From contig JAMXBB010000003.1 of assembly GCA_024138015.1 (NCBI GenBank), positions 9,397,702 through 9,461,701 on the forward strand: DNA of 64,000 nt. Direction: 5' to 3'. The stretch is from Lumnitzera littorea. Lineage: Eukaryota > Streptophyta > Magnoliopsida > Myrtales > Combretaceae. Position numbers and translations under genes: made by a program. This document shows, in pieces, positions 48,575 through 60,155 of the stretch. The notes below the pieces were generated by a model. It had not been told where the DNA came from and ran no database searches. It saw only the letters and a program-made list of their open reading frames with translations. Numbering within the stretch: position 1 is the first letter of the stretch; every line of letters begins with the position of its first letter.

Positions 48575-48672
48575 AGAAGGCTGGCTTGCCATTAGAATAT
48601 GTGTAAATATGTGATGGTAAGGATGATTGAGCATAACACGAGCACTTTGTGAGAGTTGAACCTCTCATCCTG

Positions 48673-49213
48673 TGATATATCGTGGGTGCATGACTACTAA
48701 TGTATGTATATATACATATATATAATGTTATATTACTTAGACAATGTCATAATATTGTGTAATATTTAACATATTATATATGGTGTTATTACTATCTTTA
48801 TATAATGTTGCAAATATAATGTTATAAGACTATATCAAAATAATGTTGTAATGCTATATAACATATGATATATAGTTAGGTGAAGCTAACTCACCTCGAA
48901 GTCTCCCTTAACAAAGATAAACCAACTTTTCCTTTAGGCAATGATGTATTGTTTGCTATATCCTCCTCTCTGATTTGCATTGTTTTGATTAATTTTGTAG
49001 CTATGCTAGTTCTCCGAATTGATGGAACATACATTGTCTCTTCTAACTAAGCAAGCAAATACATTTTGACTAAGGAATGGCAACGAAAAAATCTTATGCA
49101 AGAGGTCCATACATATGAAAAACTCAAACCTACTAATAGAGACAAAGGTACGCTGTGCTAAGAGTAGATAAGGAAGAAAATATCTGGTACGGATCGCTAG
49201 GAATGAGCACATA
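48673..49213. other. AT-rich spacer between element nests
   Basis: Includes TATATACATATATATA and recurring TAATGTT words (48710-48870). No gene or repeat partner is seen. Confidence 0.45.
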
Positions 49214-50132
49214 TGATAACCAGTATCATATGGACTATGGGGTGGGTCTTAACCTCAGGACGGCTTGAAAGATAAATGAGAGTTGAAGGTTAAGCGGGGT
49301 GGTGGGGGGTTTATTGTGCATTGACAATGGATGTAACACACCAACGCCTCACACTATCTCAGGTTACACTTGATATGATGCACAAGTATGATTAGAGGTT
49401 ACTTACCATTAGTTTACGCTCGAATGGCCTAAATAAAGTATGGGGTTGCAAGTAAGCAGGGGATACTTAGCTCATAAAGGATAAAATTCTATATTTTGAT
49501 GCATAATGTTGATGTTATGGTTACTACACATTACAAGAATTTATATAGCTTAATTATGGCAAGTTCTAAGTTACTACAAGTGACCAAAAAGATTCCTACT
49601 AGAAAAGGAAAAATACAAGGCATACAGGGGCAATTAGTAAATCAACATAAAAGGGATATTAGTTTACAAGGACAATAAGGATGTCAAGAAATAGGATCTG
49701 ATTCTTAGTGTAGTGGTCTAAATGATACTATATGCTGAGCAGAGCTAGTCAGGTTGGTAGCTTACGGATTGGCAGCTCAGCAAAGTGAGGGTTAGGGAAA
49801 TGCTGGCTTGGTAAGTGGTCATCCTTTTGCTCAGTAATAGTTGGTCGGTTTGAAAGTAAAGCAACTTGGCCTTGGTTCTTTGTCTGCTTAGTAGTGGGTA
49901 AGTTCATTGTTTGGCCTTGGATTTAGTTGGTAAGAAGAGATTGGCTTAGCTATAGTTGGTCGCCTTAGAGGACTTTAAGATGAAATAGAGAGAGATTGGA
50001 ATGGAATAGCTTGGCAGGTCAGGGTGGAGCAGGCATTGCTCTTCAAGGTTTAACTTCCCTTGGATAGCTTGGCAAACCAAGTTGGCGAGTCTTTGAGCTT
50101 GGGAACGAGTTCTCAATCCTTGATTCCTATTA
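49214..50132 (-). repeat. Minus-strand gypsy 3' LTR (919 bp)
   Basis: On the minus strand starts TAATAGGAATCAAGG and ends ACTGGTTATCA. The pattern TGATAGGAATCA-type start is shared with the LTRs at 41062 and 57011, so the three families are related. Confidence 0.85.
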
Positions 50133-50174
50133 CCTCCTTTGGGTTGTTTGAGATTTGGGATCAAATTTGGTTTG

Positions 50175-50413
50175 GCTTCTTATTGCTCATCATTAGGGAC
50201 ATACAGATGGAGGTCTGCAATGTTAAAGGAGTCTAAGACCCCATATTCTTCAAGTAGCTCAATTTTATATGCATTAGGATTGATCTTCTTGAGCACTTTG
50301 AACGGCCTATCGGCCCTTAGAGACAACTTACTCTTCCTTAAACTTGGGAATCGGTCTTTACTTAGATGGATATAAACCAAATCTCTTGGATGGAATTCTT
50401 TGACAATAAGTTC
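50175..50413 (-). pseudogene. Gypsy pol C-terminus
   Basis: Within the open frame at 50180-50473 the gypsy part reads LIVKEFHPRDLVYIHLSKDR, then LSLRADRPFKVLKKINPNAY, then EEYGVLDSFNIADLHLY, the usual integrase C-terminal pattern. Residues upstream of this (50414-50473) belong to repeat copy E. Confidence 0.9.
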
Positions 50414-53400
50414 CGTAATTAGGTATTTGGGGTTTGATTCATAAAATTTAGAGTAGTTGGATAAGTTGTCCAATTGAGCCCAAATTTTACGATAAAGTTA
50501 AGAATATTAGTAAAAGTGATCCAGTGAGTTTGGATTTAGGAAAATAAATAATAAAATAATTAATTATTATAATATTGAATCATATGTATATTACTTATTA
50601 TTTATCGAAAACTCGTAAAACAAGTTTTGATAATTAATAAATCGATAGAAATAAAATATATGCACATTAAAAATCATAAAAAAACTTAGATAATATTTAG
50701 GAGTATTTAATTGTACTATATATGTATTTACATCTGGGTAAAAATATACAAAATTACTTAAAATACTTGAAATATATCAAAATTATACTAAATAATTAAG
50801 AAAAATTCATAAAAATTGTGGAAAAATCAAGAAAAAGAATGAAAATATCTAGAAATGAGGTTTGGCATGATGGAAATTAAAGAAAAAAAAACCAATACTA
50901 TTAAGACAATTTGAAAGTGAAAAAGGAAGAGATAAGGGGCATGTGACATTTGGAAAATTAAAGTAAAACCCTAAAAACTACTATAAATTTAGAAACTCTC
51001 TTTCAAAAATCATTTTGGTCAGTTGTAAGTCTAGAAAAATTAAACAAAAATCAAGAAGAGAGGGGAGAGTATTTTTTCCAAAAATTAACAAATTATAGTA
51101 TAATTAGGGCATATAAGGAAAACCCACACCTGATGACCACGTAGAGAGGGATGACCACCACCACTTGACAGTAAGTCCACTACTTGGTGGTGTCAACAAT
51201 GGTAGAGCTACAGTAGGTGGCTGGAAGCCTTTCAATTAGTGAGTTTCGATTTTTCTTCTAAGTTTGTTTAGTTTAGTGAAAATATCAAATATTCATGAAA
51301 AATTATGAAATTAGGCATTCTAGAATATTTTTATATGTAGATTTAGGAAAAAAAATATTAATTTGATAAAATTCAGCCTTGAGATATACTGCTCTTAAGA
51401 ATGACTAAACTCAAGGTAGTTTTTGATTTCGATTTAAATAACCTTAATGATGTAAGTTTAACCTCAAAATTTTTGTGTAGACCACTTAAGATATATATAA
51501 CAGTGCTATGAAGATTTTTTCTGAAAATTTATTTTCTAAATTTTTACTTAATTTTTAGGCCCTAAAATCTTGCATAAAAGGTAATATTTAGGCTTAAATT
51601 TGTAATTTAACGTTAATTTAGTGAAAATTCTGATATAGTAGGTAATTAAATATCTTAGGATGTTAATTATTGATATAAGATGGTATTTGTAATGTTTGAG
51701 ATGTTAAATGTAAGTATTATGTAGTAAATTTTTAGTAGGTAAAATCGTTTATTTTAAGTTAATTTTGTGATTTAGGGTTGGTTAGGTATAAATTCTGATT
51801 TAGAATATAATTAGAAATTTTGATATGTTATTGGATGATAAAGGATGATATATATAGTATTAGAAGTATTAGATAGGTGATATAAGTGTATAATATGTAA
51901 TAATACATATGTATATATAAGAATTAAATGGGTAGAAAATAATAGGTAAAAATTAATGGTATTATAATATTAGGAATATGATATAAATCTAATTTGAAAG
52001 GTGAATTTATGAAATTATATGAAAAATGTAGTTTATTCTTACATAGTGAGCTAATTCGGTAATTAAATTAGGAATATAGTGTACTGTATGGATCAAAGTA
52101 TTAGTTAGAGGTTAAATATGAGATTTAGGATATCCAAGTATAATGTAACTAATTTCACATAATGGTTTGGAATGAGTTCATAGGGTTTACATATAAAAGC
52201 CGTAATTGGAAATTAAATTAGAACCTAATTTAGAAACTGAATCAAAATTTAGTCTAAATTAAGAATAATTGTAAGAGATTTAAAAACCTGAATAATTATG
52301 TATAATAAAACCTTAAACTAAAGATAGCATAAAGAATTACAAAATCAAACTTATATAAGATAGTTATATAAGTACTAAAACAATATTTGTATTATAAGGA
52401 TTATTAGTGATAGCTTATACGAGTCGCATCTTGAGTGAGCATGTGAAAAGTATAAGTAAGTTGGGATCGATATTTTATAGTATTTTGGAGTACTATTTTA
52501 TAGTACTTGGAGGCTTGGGATTATACTTGATTATGTTTATTAGATAGTTGACTATGCGCATGTTCATATGTACGTGTTTCTAGACTTGACTATATGATTC
52601 TGGTTTAATGTTCTAGATTGAAAGTTATATGATTTATATGAAATGCTTGAATACTTTAAACCGAATCTAACTAAATATATAACTTAAAAGTATAAAAGGG
52701 ATCTGTATAGCAACCCAATGGAGGAAACGTTTAGGATTCTCTACCTAAATACTAACCCCTTCGAAAGGGATAGTGTTGGATAGTATAATGGGTTCCTTCT
52801 TCATCCTTAGTTGAACTAAGTGACAGAAGAGGAGATTATGGTAAGGGTGAAGTCAATGGTTTGAAGGTAGTCGTGGGAGGAGTGGTGTCTCTATTGCACA
52901 AGCTTAGTGGTGTCTCTATTGTACAAGCTTGAATAACATCGTGTGATGGCATTTGTTTGTACATGAATTGTATCTAATTAATTTGGTTGATAACCTTATT
53001 TGTATTTGATTGATAGTTTTAGGTCTCCATCCCAACTTACTGAGCGGTTGGCTGCTTACATCTTTATTGATGTTGTTGTAGGTGTTAGTTAAGAAGTGAT
53101 CATATAATTACCCTAAAGCTAGCAATTACTGAATCCTGAGAAGTAAAGATATAAAATTGAGGATCAATTACACTCTTAAGTTTGGATTTTATCTTTGAAG
53201 TTTTTAGTAGCAATTAATGTATTACTTAAGTAGATTATGACTAAGCTACTAAATCTTGTAAACATACTCAAGTTATTTTAGTGTAAATATGTATTTTTCA
53301 TAATTTGATAGGTAAATAACATGTCTAATTTATGAATTATTTACTTCAACGCAGGTTAGTCATAGACGCTTTATAAAAATCAAGTCTAAGATAGCGGTTA

Positions 53401-53472
53401 TAATGTTAACTTCTATCATAGAATGCTTTATATGGCGGGATTGTTACGCCTTTGCTGCTTCAAGGCGTGATA
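50414..53472 (+). mobile_element. Large LTR repeat family, copy E, inside gypsy integrase
   Basis: Aligns with copy B at both ends (50475-51250 with 7600-8390; 52900-53472 with 15730-16350) and ends GCTTCAAGGCGTGATA. It interrupts the integrase C-terminal domain between VIEHLTRVVSKLEKR-like sequence (about 53500) and LIVKEFHPRD (50413). This copy is uninterrupted and about 3.06 kb, so it shows what the middle of copy B lost. Left edge uncertain by about 15 bases; no target duplication resolved. Confidence 0.8.
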
Positions 53473-54420
53473 ATGACCTTCCATCCTTGACCTCGTTTCT
53501 CGAGCTTGGAAACAACTCTAGTAAGATGCTCTATAACTTTCTAGTGCATTGACTTAATGGCCTCTGATCTCTTGATAATTGATTGATCTTCATCTTAACT
53601 TAGAAAGGGTGTTTGATCTAGTGGAGGCTTAAGGTTAAAACTATAGGTGACCTTAAATGGTGACATGCTCGTAACATTGTATGCAGTCTTGTTATAGGCA
53701 AAATTAATTATGAGTAGACATAGATCCCAATCAGTTAGGTTTTGACCAATATCAACTTGGAGCAAAGTCCTTACTATTTTATTAATAGCATTGGTCTATC
53801 CATCCATTTAAGGATGGTAAGACGTGCTGAACAACAACTTGATTCCCATTCACTTCCACAATATTCTTTAAAAGTAACTCATGAACTTCGGGTCTTGGTT
53901 TGATACAATGGTTCTAGGTACTCCAAGGAGCTTGATGAACTTCTGCAAGAAAAGAAAAGAGATAACCAAAACATTGCTAGTTCGAGAACGTGGCACGAAG
54001 TGTGTCATCTTATTGAATTGGTCCACGACCACCATGATGGAATCTTTCCCTTGGGACGTCCTGGGAAAACTTAATATAAAATCTATACTCAACTCAGACC
54101 ATAGCTTGGTTGGGATTGACAATAGTATATACTTTCCTTACTTGGCTCAGCTCTTAGCCCTTCTATAGGCAGCATACCTTTCCAGCATAGCTTAGACATC
54201 CTTCATCATATTCTGCCAAAAGAATCTTGAAGCTAATACTTTATGGGTTCTGTGTTTGCCAAAATGTCTAGACATTCCTCTTCCATGTGCTTTGCACACC
54301 AATAGTTCTTGCAGTAAACAAGTCAAGATACACAACCTTCTTTTCCTAAATAGGTATCTATCCTCCTTGTGATAATCATCAATAGTTTGGCTATCTTCCA
54401 CTTGGTATAGATTGGGCTAA
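53473..54420 (-). pseudogene. Gypsy integrase core remnant
   Basis: Zinc-finger part (54401-54192) reads LQELLVCKAHGRGMSRHFGK and KVLASRFFWQNMMKDV. Core (54122-53868) reads KLWSELSIDFILSFPRTSQG with the first catalytic Asp, MVVVDQFNKMTHFVPRSRT, and TIVSNQDPKF where the family has SDRD, so the second catalytic Asp is lost. Further frames to about 53500 are broken by stops. Confidence 0.9.
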
Positions 54421-54429
54421 AGTATAGAT

Positions 54430-56100
54430 CCTTAGCAGATAAGTTCTTGATCATAGAAAACCCAAGTAACTTGGTTTGCAGTTCGGTTAATAGGGTATGG
54501 CATCACGATATAGCGTTGGCCACTACATTGTTTTAGCCATTCTTATACTTGATAACATATGAGATTCCCTTCAAGAACTCAACTCACTTAGCTTGTCTCG
54601 AAAACAACTTAGGCTGGTTTTTTAGATATATTAGTAGCTTGTAGTTGGTATAGATCACAAATTCTCTAAGTAATAAATAATGTTGCCAGACTGTGAAAGC
54701 TCGGATTAAGGAGTAGAACTCTTTGCCATATATTGAATAGTTGAGTATAGCTCCTTAGAGCTTTTCACTTAAGTAGGCACTAGGTTGGCCTTCTTGCATC
54801 AGCACGGTATTATGTACAATTTGGATGCATTACACTCCACTTCAAACATTTTGTTAAAGCTCGGAAGAGATAAGATGGAGGTAGTGGTGAACCTCTTCTT
54901 TATCTCTTCAAAAGTCTTCTACTCTTCTCTCCCCACTAAATTCAACATTATTCTTTAGTAGCTTGGTAAGTGGGGCTACAATAGTATTAAAGTTCTTTAT
55001 GAATTGGCAATAGAATAATGCTAAGCCATAGAAACTTCTTATGTTGGTAGAATAGGTTGGCATAGGCTACTCGATAATTGCTTTCACCTTCTCGTTATCT
55101 ACTTGTATACCATCTCCACTTACAATGAACCCTAGAAAGATTACTTTAGGTCGGTAAAAATCACATTTTTCAGGTTTGCATAAAGCTTCTCAGTTTAGAG
55201 TTTTGAGAAAACAACTTGAAGATGCTCTTAATGAGTCTTCAGGTTGAGGTTGTATACAAGAATATCATTGAAGTAAACAAAAACAAATTTTCCAATCATT
55301 TCTTTGAGCAAACGGTTCATCAGCCTCATAAATGTGCTCGACGTATTTGACAAACTGAATGGCATAACTAGCCACTCATATAACCTAGGTTAAGTTTTGA
55401 ATGCAGTCTTTTATTCTTCATCTTCCCTCATTCTAATATGACGGCATCTTGACTTGAGTCAATCTTCAAGAATATCCTTGCTCCATGTAATTCATTGATC
55501 ATACCATTAAGCTTAGGTATGGGGTACTTATACTTGATGGTGATATGGTTGATAACTTAGTTGTTTATGCACATTCTCTACATACCATCCTTCTTTGGTA
55601 CTAATAGAGCGGGCATACCACATGGGCTTGAGGATTCTCGAACATAACCTCTTTTCATCAATTCATTAACCTGCCTCTATAACTCGATAACCTATTTAGG
55701 GTTCAACTTATATGTAGGCTTGTTCGATTGTGCTGCTCTTGGCTGCAGATCTATAGCATGTTTAATACTTATGATAGGAGGCAAACCTTCTTGTAGCTTG
55801 TCAAGGAACAGGTTGGCAAACTCCTTCAGTAGGTCATTTAACTTAGCAGGCAGTTTAATATTTACAGTCTTTAGCTTAAGTAATCTCCGAACCAACAAAA
55901 AGGTCAGCTCTTCATACTTCATCTCTTTGAACAGCTTGGCACTTGTCATCACTTAGGTCTCCTTCTTCAAGGCTCGACTAAGTTAAGCTTGCATGTTTTT
56001 AACTTGCTCGGCAGTTATAAGGCTCAGCTTTCCCTTCTTAACCTTATGTTCCAATAAACATGTGTTCTTCCTTCCATTGTAAAGCACCTTTCAATCGCTA
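54430..56100 (-). pseudogene. Gypsy reverse transcriptase and RNase H remnant
   Basis: Starts after a post-protease segment (KVLYNGRKNTCLLEHKVKKG, about 56090-56030). The frame at 55952-55692 reads LLKEFANLFLDKLQEGLPPI and HAIDLQPRAAQSNKPTYKLN, the RT entry. RT continues with KRGYVRESSSPCGMPALLVP and KFVFVYFNDILVYN near 55260, where YFND replaces YFDD. RNase H (about 54900-54500) includes LNYSIYGKEFYSLIRAFTVW. Multiple stops and frameshifts. Confidence 0.88.
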
Positions 56101-56179
56101 TGAAACACCATTGTTGCCTGCAGATTGGGCTATGAAACACCATTGTCGCTATAGTAGTTACTAATGTATACAACTCACG

Positions 56180-57011
56180 AACACCAAATATTGCTTGAGA
56201 TTCAAATGAAGGTTAGATGCAACTTACTAACCGGTTCAAATGAAGGGGGTTCACCACAATCTTAAGATCAAGATCGATAAGAACGCGTGAGAGATTAAAG
56301 AGATTAATCTATACTTGATAATCCGACAAATGCTAGCACAAGAGTAGCCTTGCTCAAAAAGGGAAAAGATTCCAATTGTAAGAATATACTTTTCTATCTA
56401 TTTTTGTATATATTGTCGTATATCTTCATGTGTCTGATGTTTACAAAAGTTATTATTTATAGTAAGTCCTAAACCTTACTAGCAAAACTGTAAATAATGT
56501 ATAAGGCCTTAAACCTTAAAGAATTGAGCCCATAAATGAAATAAAGGAAAATATACACAAGAATATAAAATTGTGCGTTTAATAGGGGTTGGCATGCAGT
56601 CACTCAGCCTGTCTAGAGAGGAGTAGGATTTGAATTGGGTGGGATCAGTAGTTAGATGTCCGAGTTCGAGGAGGAGCTCCTGAAGTCTTGTAATGCTTAG
56701 CTGAGACACCAGAAAGGTCGACCCATAATTGTCGAGTGCTAGAATTAGTTGGCATTACTCTCTCAGGACCGTATTGAGTGGTTCTTTGATCCCGAGTCAT
56801 TGGTTGTGTGCTCTCTCATCTTCTCGACAGATGACAAACTTATTGCCGAGTAGCTCCCTTTCTTCCCCTCAGTCTTTTGTCAATTGCTCAGCTTCGGTGA
56901 AAGCTATTTGGCTTCGGGTTAGAATAGGTCGGCATCTTCTTTTAGAGGGTTGGCATTGGCTTCAGATAGGTCTGCTTCGGCTTGGACGTAGTCAGAGGCT
57001 GATTCCCATCA
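56180..57011 (-). repeat. Nested gypsy 3' LTR (truncated)
   Basis: On the minus strand starts TGATGGGAATCAGCCTC and matches 59325-60155 closely; the terminal part matching 59156-59320 is missing. Confidence 0.88.
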
Positions 57012-57019
57012 TTATCGCA

Positions 57020-57540
57020 GGTCTAAAAGGAAGTCGTCTTCGACATTAAGTGTTGGGCATGGGCCGGGATGTTGAATAAGCTCCTTCTCCCTTTTTGCTT
57101 TATCATGGGTATTGAGTGTCTCTGGATTTCCTCAATGCTCATTGAGATTAAGAGATAGCTTTTCCCATCCTTTCAAACAGTGTAAGTGTTGAGGAATCCG
57201 TCATGGATCACTTTCTGATCAAATTCTTATGGTTGGCCAAGAAGTAGATTCGCGGCATTCATAGGCACTATGTTAAATACGATCTCATCTTCGTATTATC
57301 CTACCTTGAATGCGTTCCGAGCTTGCTTATATACATGGACCATACCCTTGTCATTAAATCACTTTAATCCATAAGGTGGGGGGTACAGGTAGGTCAGCAA
57401 TTTCATCTTTTCTACTAACTCGGTAGAGACGATGTTGGTACAGCTACCTCCATTGATAACTAAGGAACAAGTTTTCCCATTCACTAGGCACTGCATGTGA
57501 AATGAATTTTCCTTTTGTCCGGGATCTACCTTCAAGTAAG
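57020..57540 (-). pseudogene. Gypsy protease and pol-terminus fusion remnant
   Basis: Protease reads QCLVNGKTCSLVINGGSCTN; related plant gypsy proteases have IDGGSCTN, so the catalytic Asp is Asn. Downstream: PPPYGLK-FNDKG, NAANLLLGQP-EFDQKVIHDG, DGKSYLLISMS. After about 57070 the sequence jumps to VEDDFLLDLR, the extreme pol C-terminus, then the LTR. Confidence 0.85.
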
Positions 57541-58900
57541 CTCATGTAACCGTAGCTAGGAGTTTATCCAGGTCTTTAGGATAGACATCTTCTTCTATCA
57601 ATTGGTCTTTTGAACTCCTATCACTTTGACTTTCTACTTGGGCATTGGGTCCTTCACCTTTCAAGACCATGACCCTCTTATTCGGACATTGAGAAGTAAT
57701 GTGTTTGTAGCCTAAGCATTTGAAGCACTTCACTTCTCGAGCCTTATTACCGGGTGCCTTATCTTTCTTGGCAATCTTTTTCTTGGCATGAATTGGTCAG
57801 CTAGGCTCTCCTTTCTCCATCCTCCTTTATAACCCTTTTCTCTCGACATACCTCTCAGGCTTAGGGTTGCCTTGTTAAGGTCGGCTATTCGGCCTTTAAT
57901 GCCTCCTTCTCCTTTGTCTCTCTACTCTTAATGCCAAATTAATTAGCTCATCTGGAGAGTTAAATGGCTGTAATTTAACTATGTCGATAATATCATCTTA
58001 GAGTCCATCAGGAACCTAGCAATGGTGTGATCCTATGGCTCGGCAGTCTCATATCTCGTCATCAAGGTCTCAAACTCTTGTAGATACTGTTCAACAGTAT
58101 TTTGACCTTATCTTAGGTGCTGGAACGCATGGAGCATCTCTTACTTGAAGTAGGTCGACATAAAGCGTTGATTCATCAATTGCTTCATAAGCCTTTAAGT
58201 TTTGATTGGCTCCTCTCTTTCAGCATCTCGCTTGGAAACTAATTTATCCCACCAAAGGCTTGCATATTCAACAAGGGATAATGAAGCCAGCTTAACCTTT
58301 ATGTGATCATCACACTCGTAGCACTCAAACAACTTCTCGACTCAAGGAACCCAGTTAAGGAACTCTTCAGGTCGGCTATTTCTATTGAAGGTTGGCAGCT
58401 TAAGCTTTATATTGTCAAGTTTTTGATTAGGTGTTTGGGGTTCATCCCTTGCATTTCGAGCTAATTGGTTCACCTCGGATCGGCCACTTCTATTAGAGCT
58501 CTACTTGGCTATGTTTCTTCTTAGCCTCAGCTCTTTTCTTCGTGCTCCTTGATTTGTTTCGGAGTTAACACTCCTTTCATTTCTTCTTCTCAGCTCGGGT
58601 CGGTTTTCTCTCCTTCTCGGCTTGGCAGCTCTTCTCTGTTGTTAGTCATCATGATCAAGTTCATTAGAACTACTTCCACTTGTGGGTGTTCTCTCCCTTC
58701 TTTCCTCTCAACCATCTTGTCTGTGGCCTCTAACTAATCCAGTGAGTTCTTTGATAGAGTCAGTGAGATTCTGAATCTGATACTTCAAGATATCAACACG
58801 TCGTCTCAAACTTCGGTGAGGATTATCACTAGTGTCATTGACATTATCCTTCGATATTTTTGTTTGTATAGTAATTTTCCAAACTATTGAACAAACAACA
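57541..58900 (-). pseudogene. Gypsy gag remnant
   Basis: Gag core around 58390-57960 reads LFECYECDDHIKVKLASLSL, YASLWWDKLVSKRDAE, and NTVEQYLQEFETLMTRYE. The CCHC knuckle at 57733-57690 is intact in form: KCFKCLGYKHITSQCPNK. Upstream (58900-58450) is an Arg/Ser-rich N-terminus in broken frames. Stops interrupt the core. Confidence 0.88.
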
Positions 58901-59140
58901 AAACATAATCATAGTAACGCAGAAACAACTACTACTTGGCTTCTATAGCTACCACTACTGACAAACACTTCCACAACAACTACAATCTACTACTGAAATT
59001 AATGTTACTAGACCCAACTGTAGCACAATACTACGACTACTAAAAATACAAACAACATATAGATTATGGAATGATGATTGTCAGAAATGTTTAAACTACG
59101 AATCAACTTTGAAGAGCATTAGCACGTATGTCTCCCCAAA

Positions 59141-59153
59141 GCTTTAATACCAA
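59141..59153 (-). other. Primer-binding site of the nested gypsy
   Basis: Minus strand TTGGTATTAAAGC two bases after the LTR end (...CCTTATCA); two changes from the initiator-Met site. Confidence 0.75.
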
Positions 59154-59155
59154 TA

Positions 59156-60155
59156 TGATAAGGATTGAAGTAGCAAATCTTGAAAAACCTAGAATGGGTC
59201 GAATGGGATTGACGAACAGGAAGTGAGATGGTTGGTTTCAACAGTGAATGTGAATGGATATCATGCACCAAGACATAAGCACAATCAAGTGTTTGAGCTA
59301 GAATTAGGGTTCGATTCAACTTATGAACACTAAATATTGCTTGGGATTCAAATGAAGTTTAGATGCAACTTACTAACTGGTTCAAATGAAAAGGGTTCAC
59401 CACAATCTTAAGGTCAAGATCGATAAGAATACATGAGAGATTAAAGAGCTTAATCTATAATCAGTAATCTGGCAAATGTTAGCTCAAGAGTAGCCTTGCT
59501 CAAAAAGGGAAAAGATTCCAATCGCAAGAATATAATTTTCTATCTATTTTTGTATATATTGTCGTATATCTTCATGTGTCTGATGTTTACAAAGTTACTA
59601 TTTATAGCAAGTCCTAAACCTTAGTGGTAAAATTGTAAATAATGTATAAGGTTTTAAACTCTAAAGAATTGGGCTCATAAATAAAATAAAGGAAAATATA
59701 CACAAGAATACAAAAATGTACGTTTAATAGAGGTTAGCATGCAATCACTCGGCCTGTCTAGGAAGGAGTAGGATCTGAATTGGGTAGCGTCGGCACTTAG
59801 ATGTCCAGATTTGAGGGGGAGCTCCTGAAGTCTCGTAGTACTTAGCCGAGACATTAGAAAGGTCAGCCCATAATTGCTGAGTGCTAGAATTAGTCGGCAT
59901 TAGTCTCTCGGGATTGTGCTGAGTTGATCTTTGATCCCGAGTCATTGGCTGTGTGCTCTCTTGTCTTTTTAGTAGATGACAGACTTATTGTCGAGTGGTT
60001 CCTTTTCTTCCCCTTGATCTTTTGTCAATTGCTTGGCCTCGGCGAAAGTTATTTAGCCTTGGGTTAGAACAGGTCGGCATCTTCTTCTAGAGGGTCGGTG
60101 CCGGCTTCGGATTGGTTGGCTTTGATTTGGGCATAGTTGGAGGCTGATTCCCATC
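59156..60155 (-). repeat. Nested gypsy 5' LTR (about 1.0 kb)
   Basis: On the minus strand runs from GATGGGAATCAGCC at 60155 to CCTTATCA at 59156. The first bases are altered relative to the 3' copy (TGATGGG). Confidence 0.85.

Larger units (their letters stand above)
39906..48672 (+). mobile_element. Small non-autonomous LTR element (TRIM/LARD-like) split by a gypsy
   Basis: Left LTR 39906-40296 (391 bp), primer-binding site TGGTATTAGAGC at 40304-40315, internal region of about 470 bp, purine tract GTGGGAGAGAG ending at 40766, right LTR 40767-41061 plus 48575-48672 (393 bp in total). The LTRs share GAGAGTTTGAAGGC/GAGAGTTTAAGGGC, TGGGTATATTGTGTAGCAAG and TATGTGATGGTAAGGATG. No gag or pol frame is present in the internal region. 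The near-equal LTR lengths after removing the gypsy support the reconstruction. No clear target duplication was found. Confidence 0.8.
56180..60155 (-). mobile_element. Deleted Ty3/gypsy element (gag-protease only) nested in another gypsy
   Basis: LTRs 59156-60155 (5', about 1.0 kb) and 56180-57011 (3', lacking its last ~170 bases) share TTGAGATTCAAATGAAG-type starts, GTCGTATATCTTCATGTGTC and GAGGCTGATTCCCATC. Between are a primer-binding site, gag and protease; then the frame passes straight to the pol terminus (LNVEDDFLLDLR, about 57060-57024). RT, RNase H and integrase are absent, so an internal deletion joined the post-protease segment to the pol end. The right LTR abuts the host gypsy LTR at 60156 without a gap. 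Confidence 0.82.
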
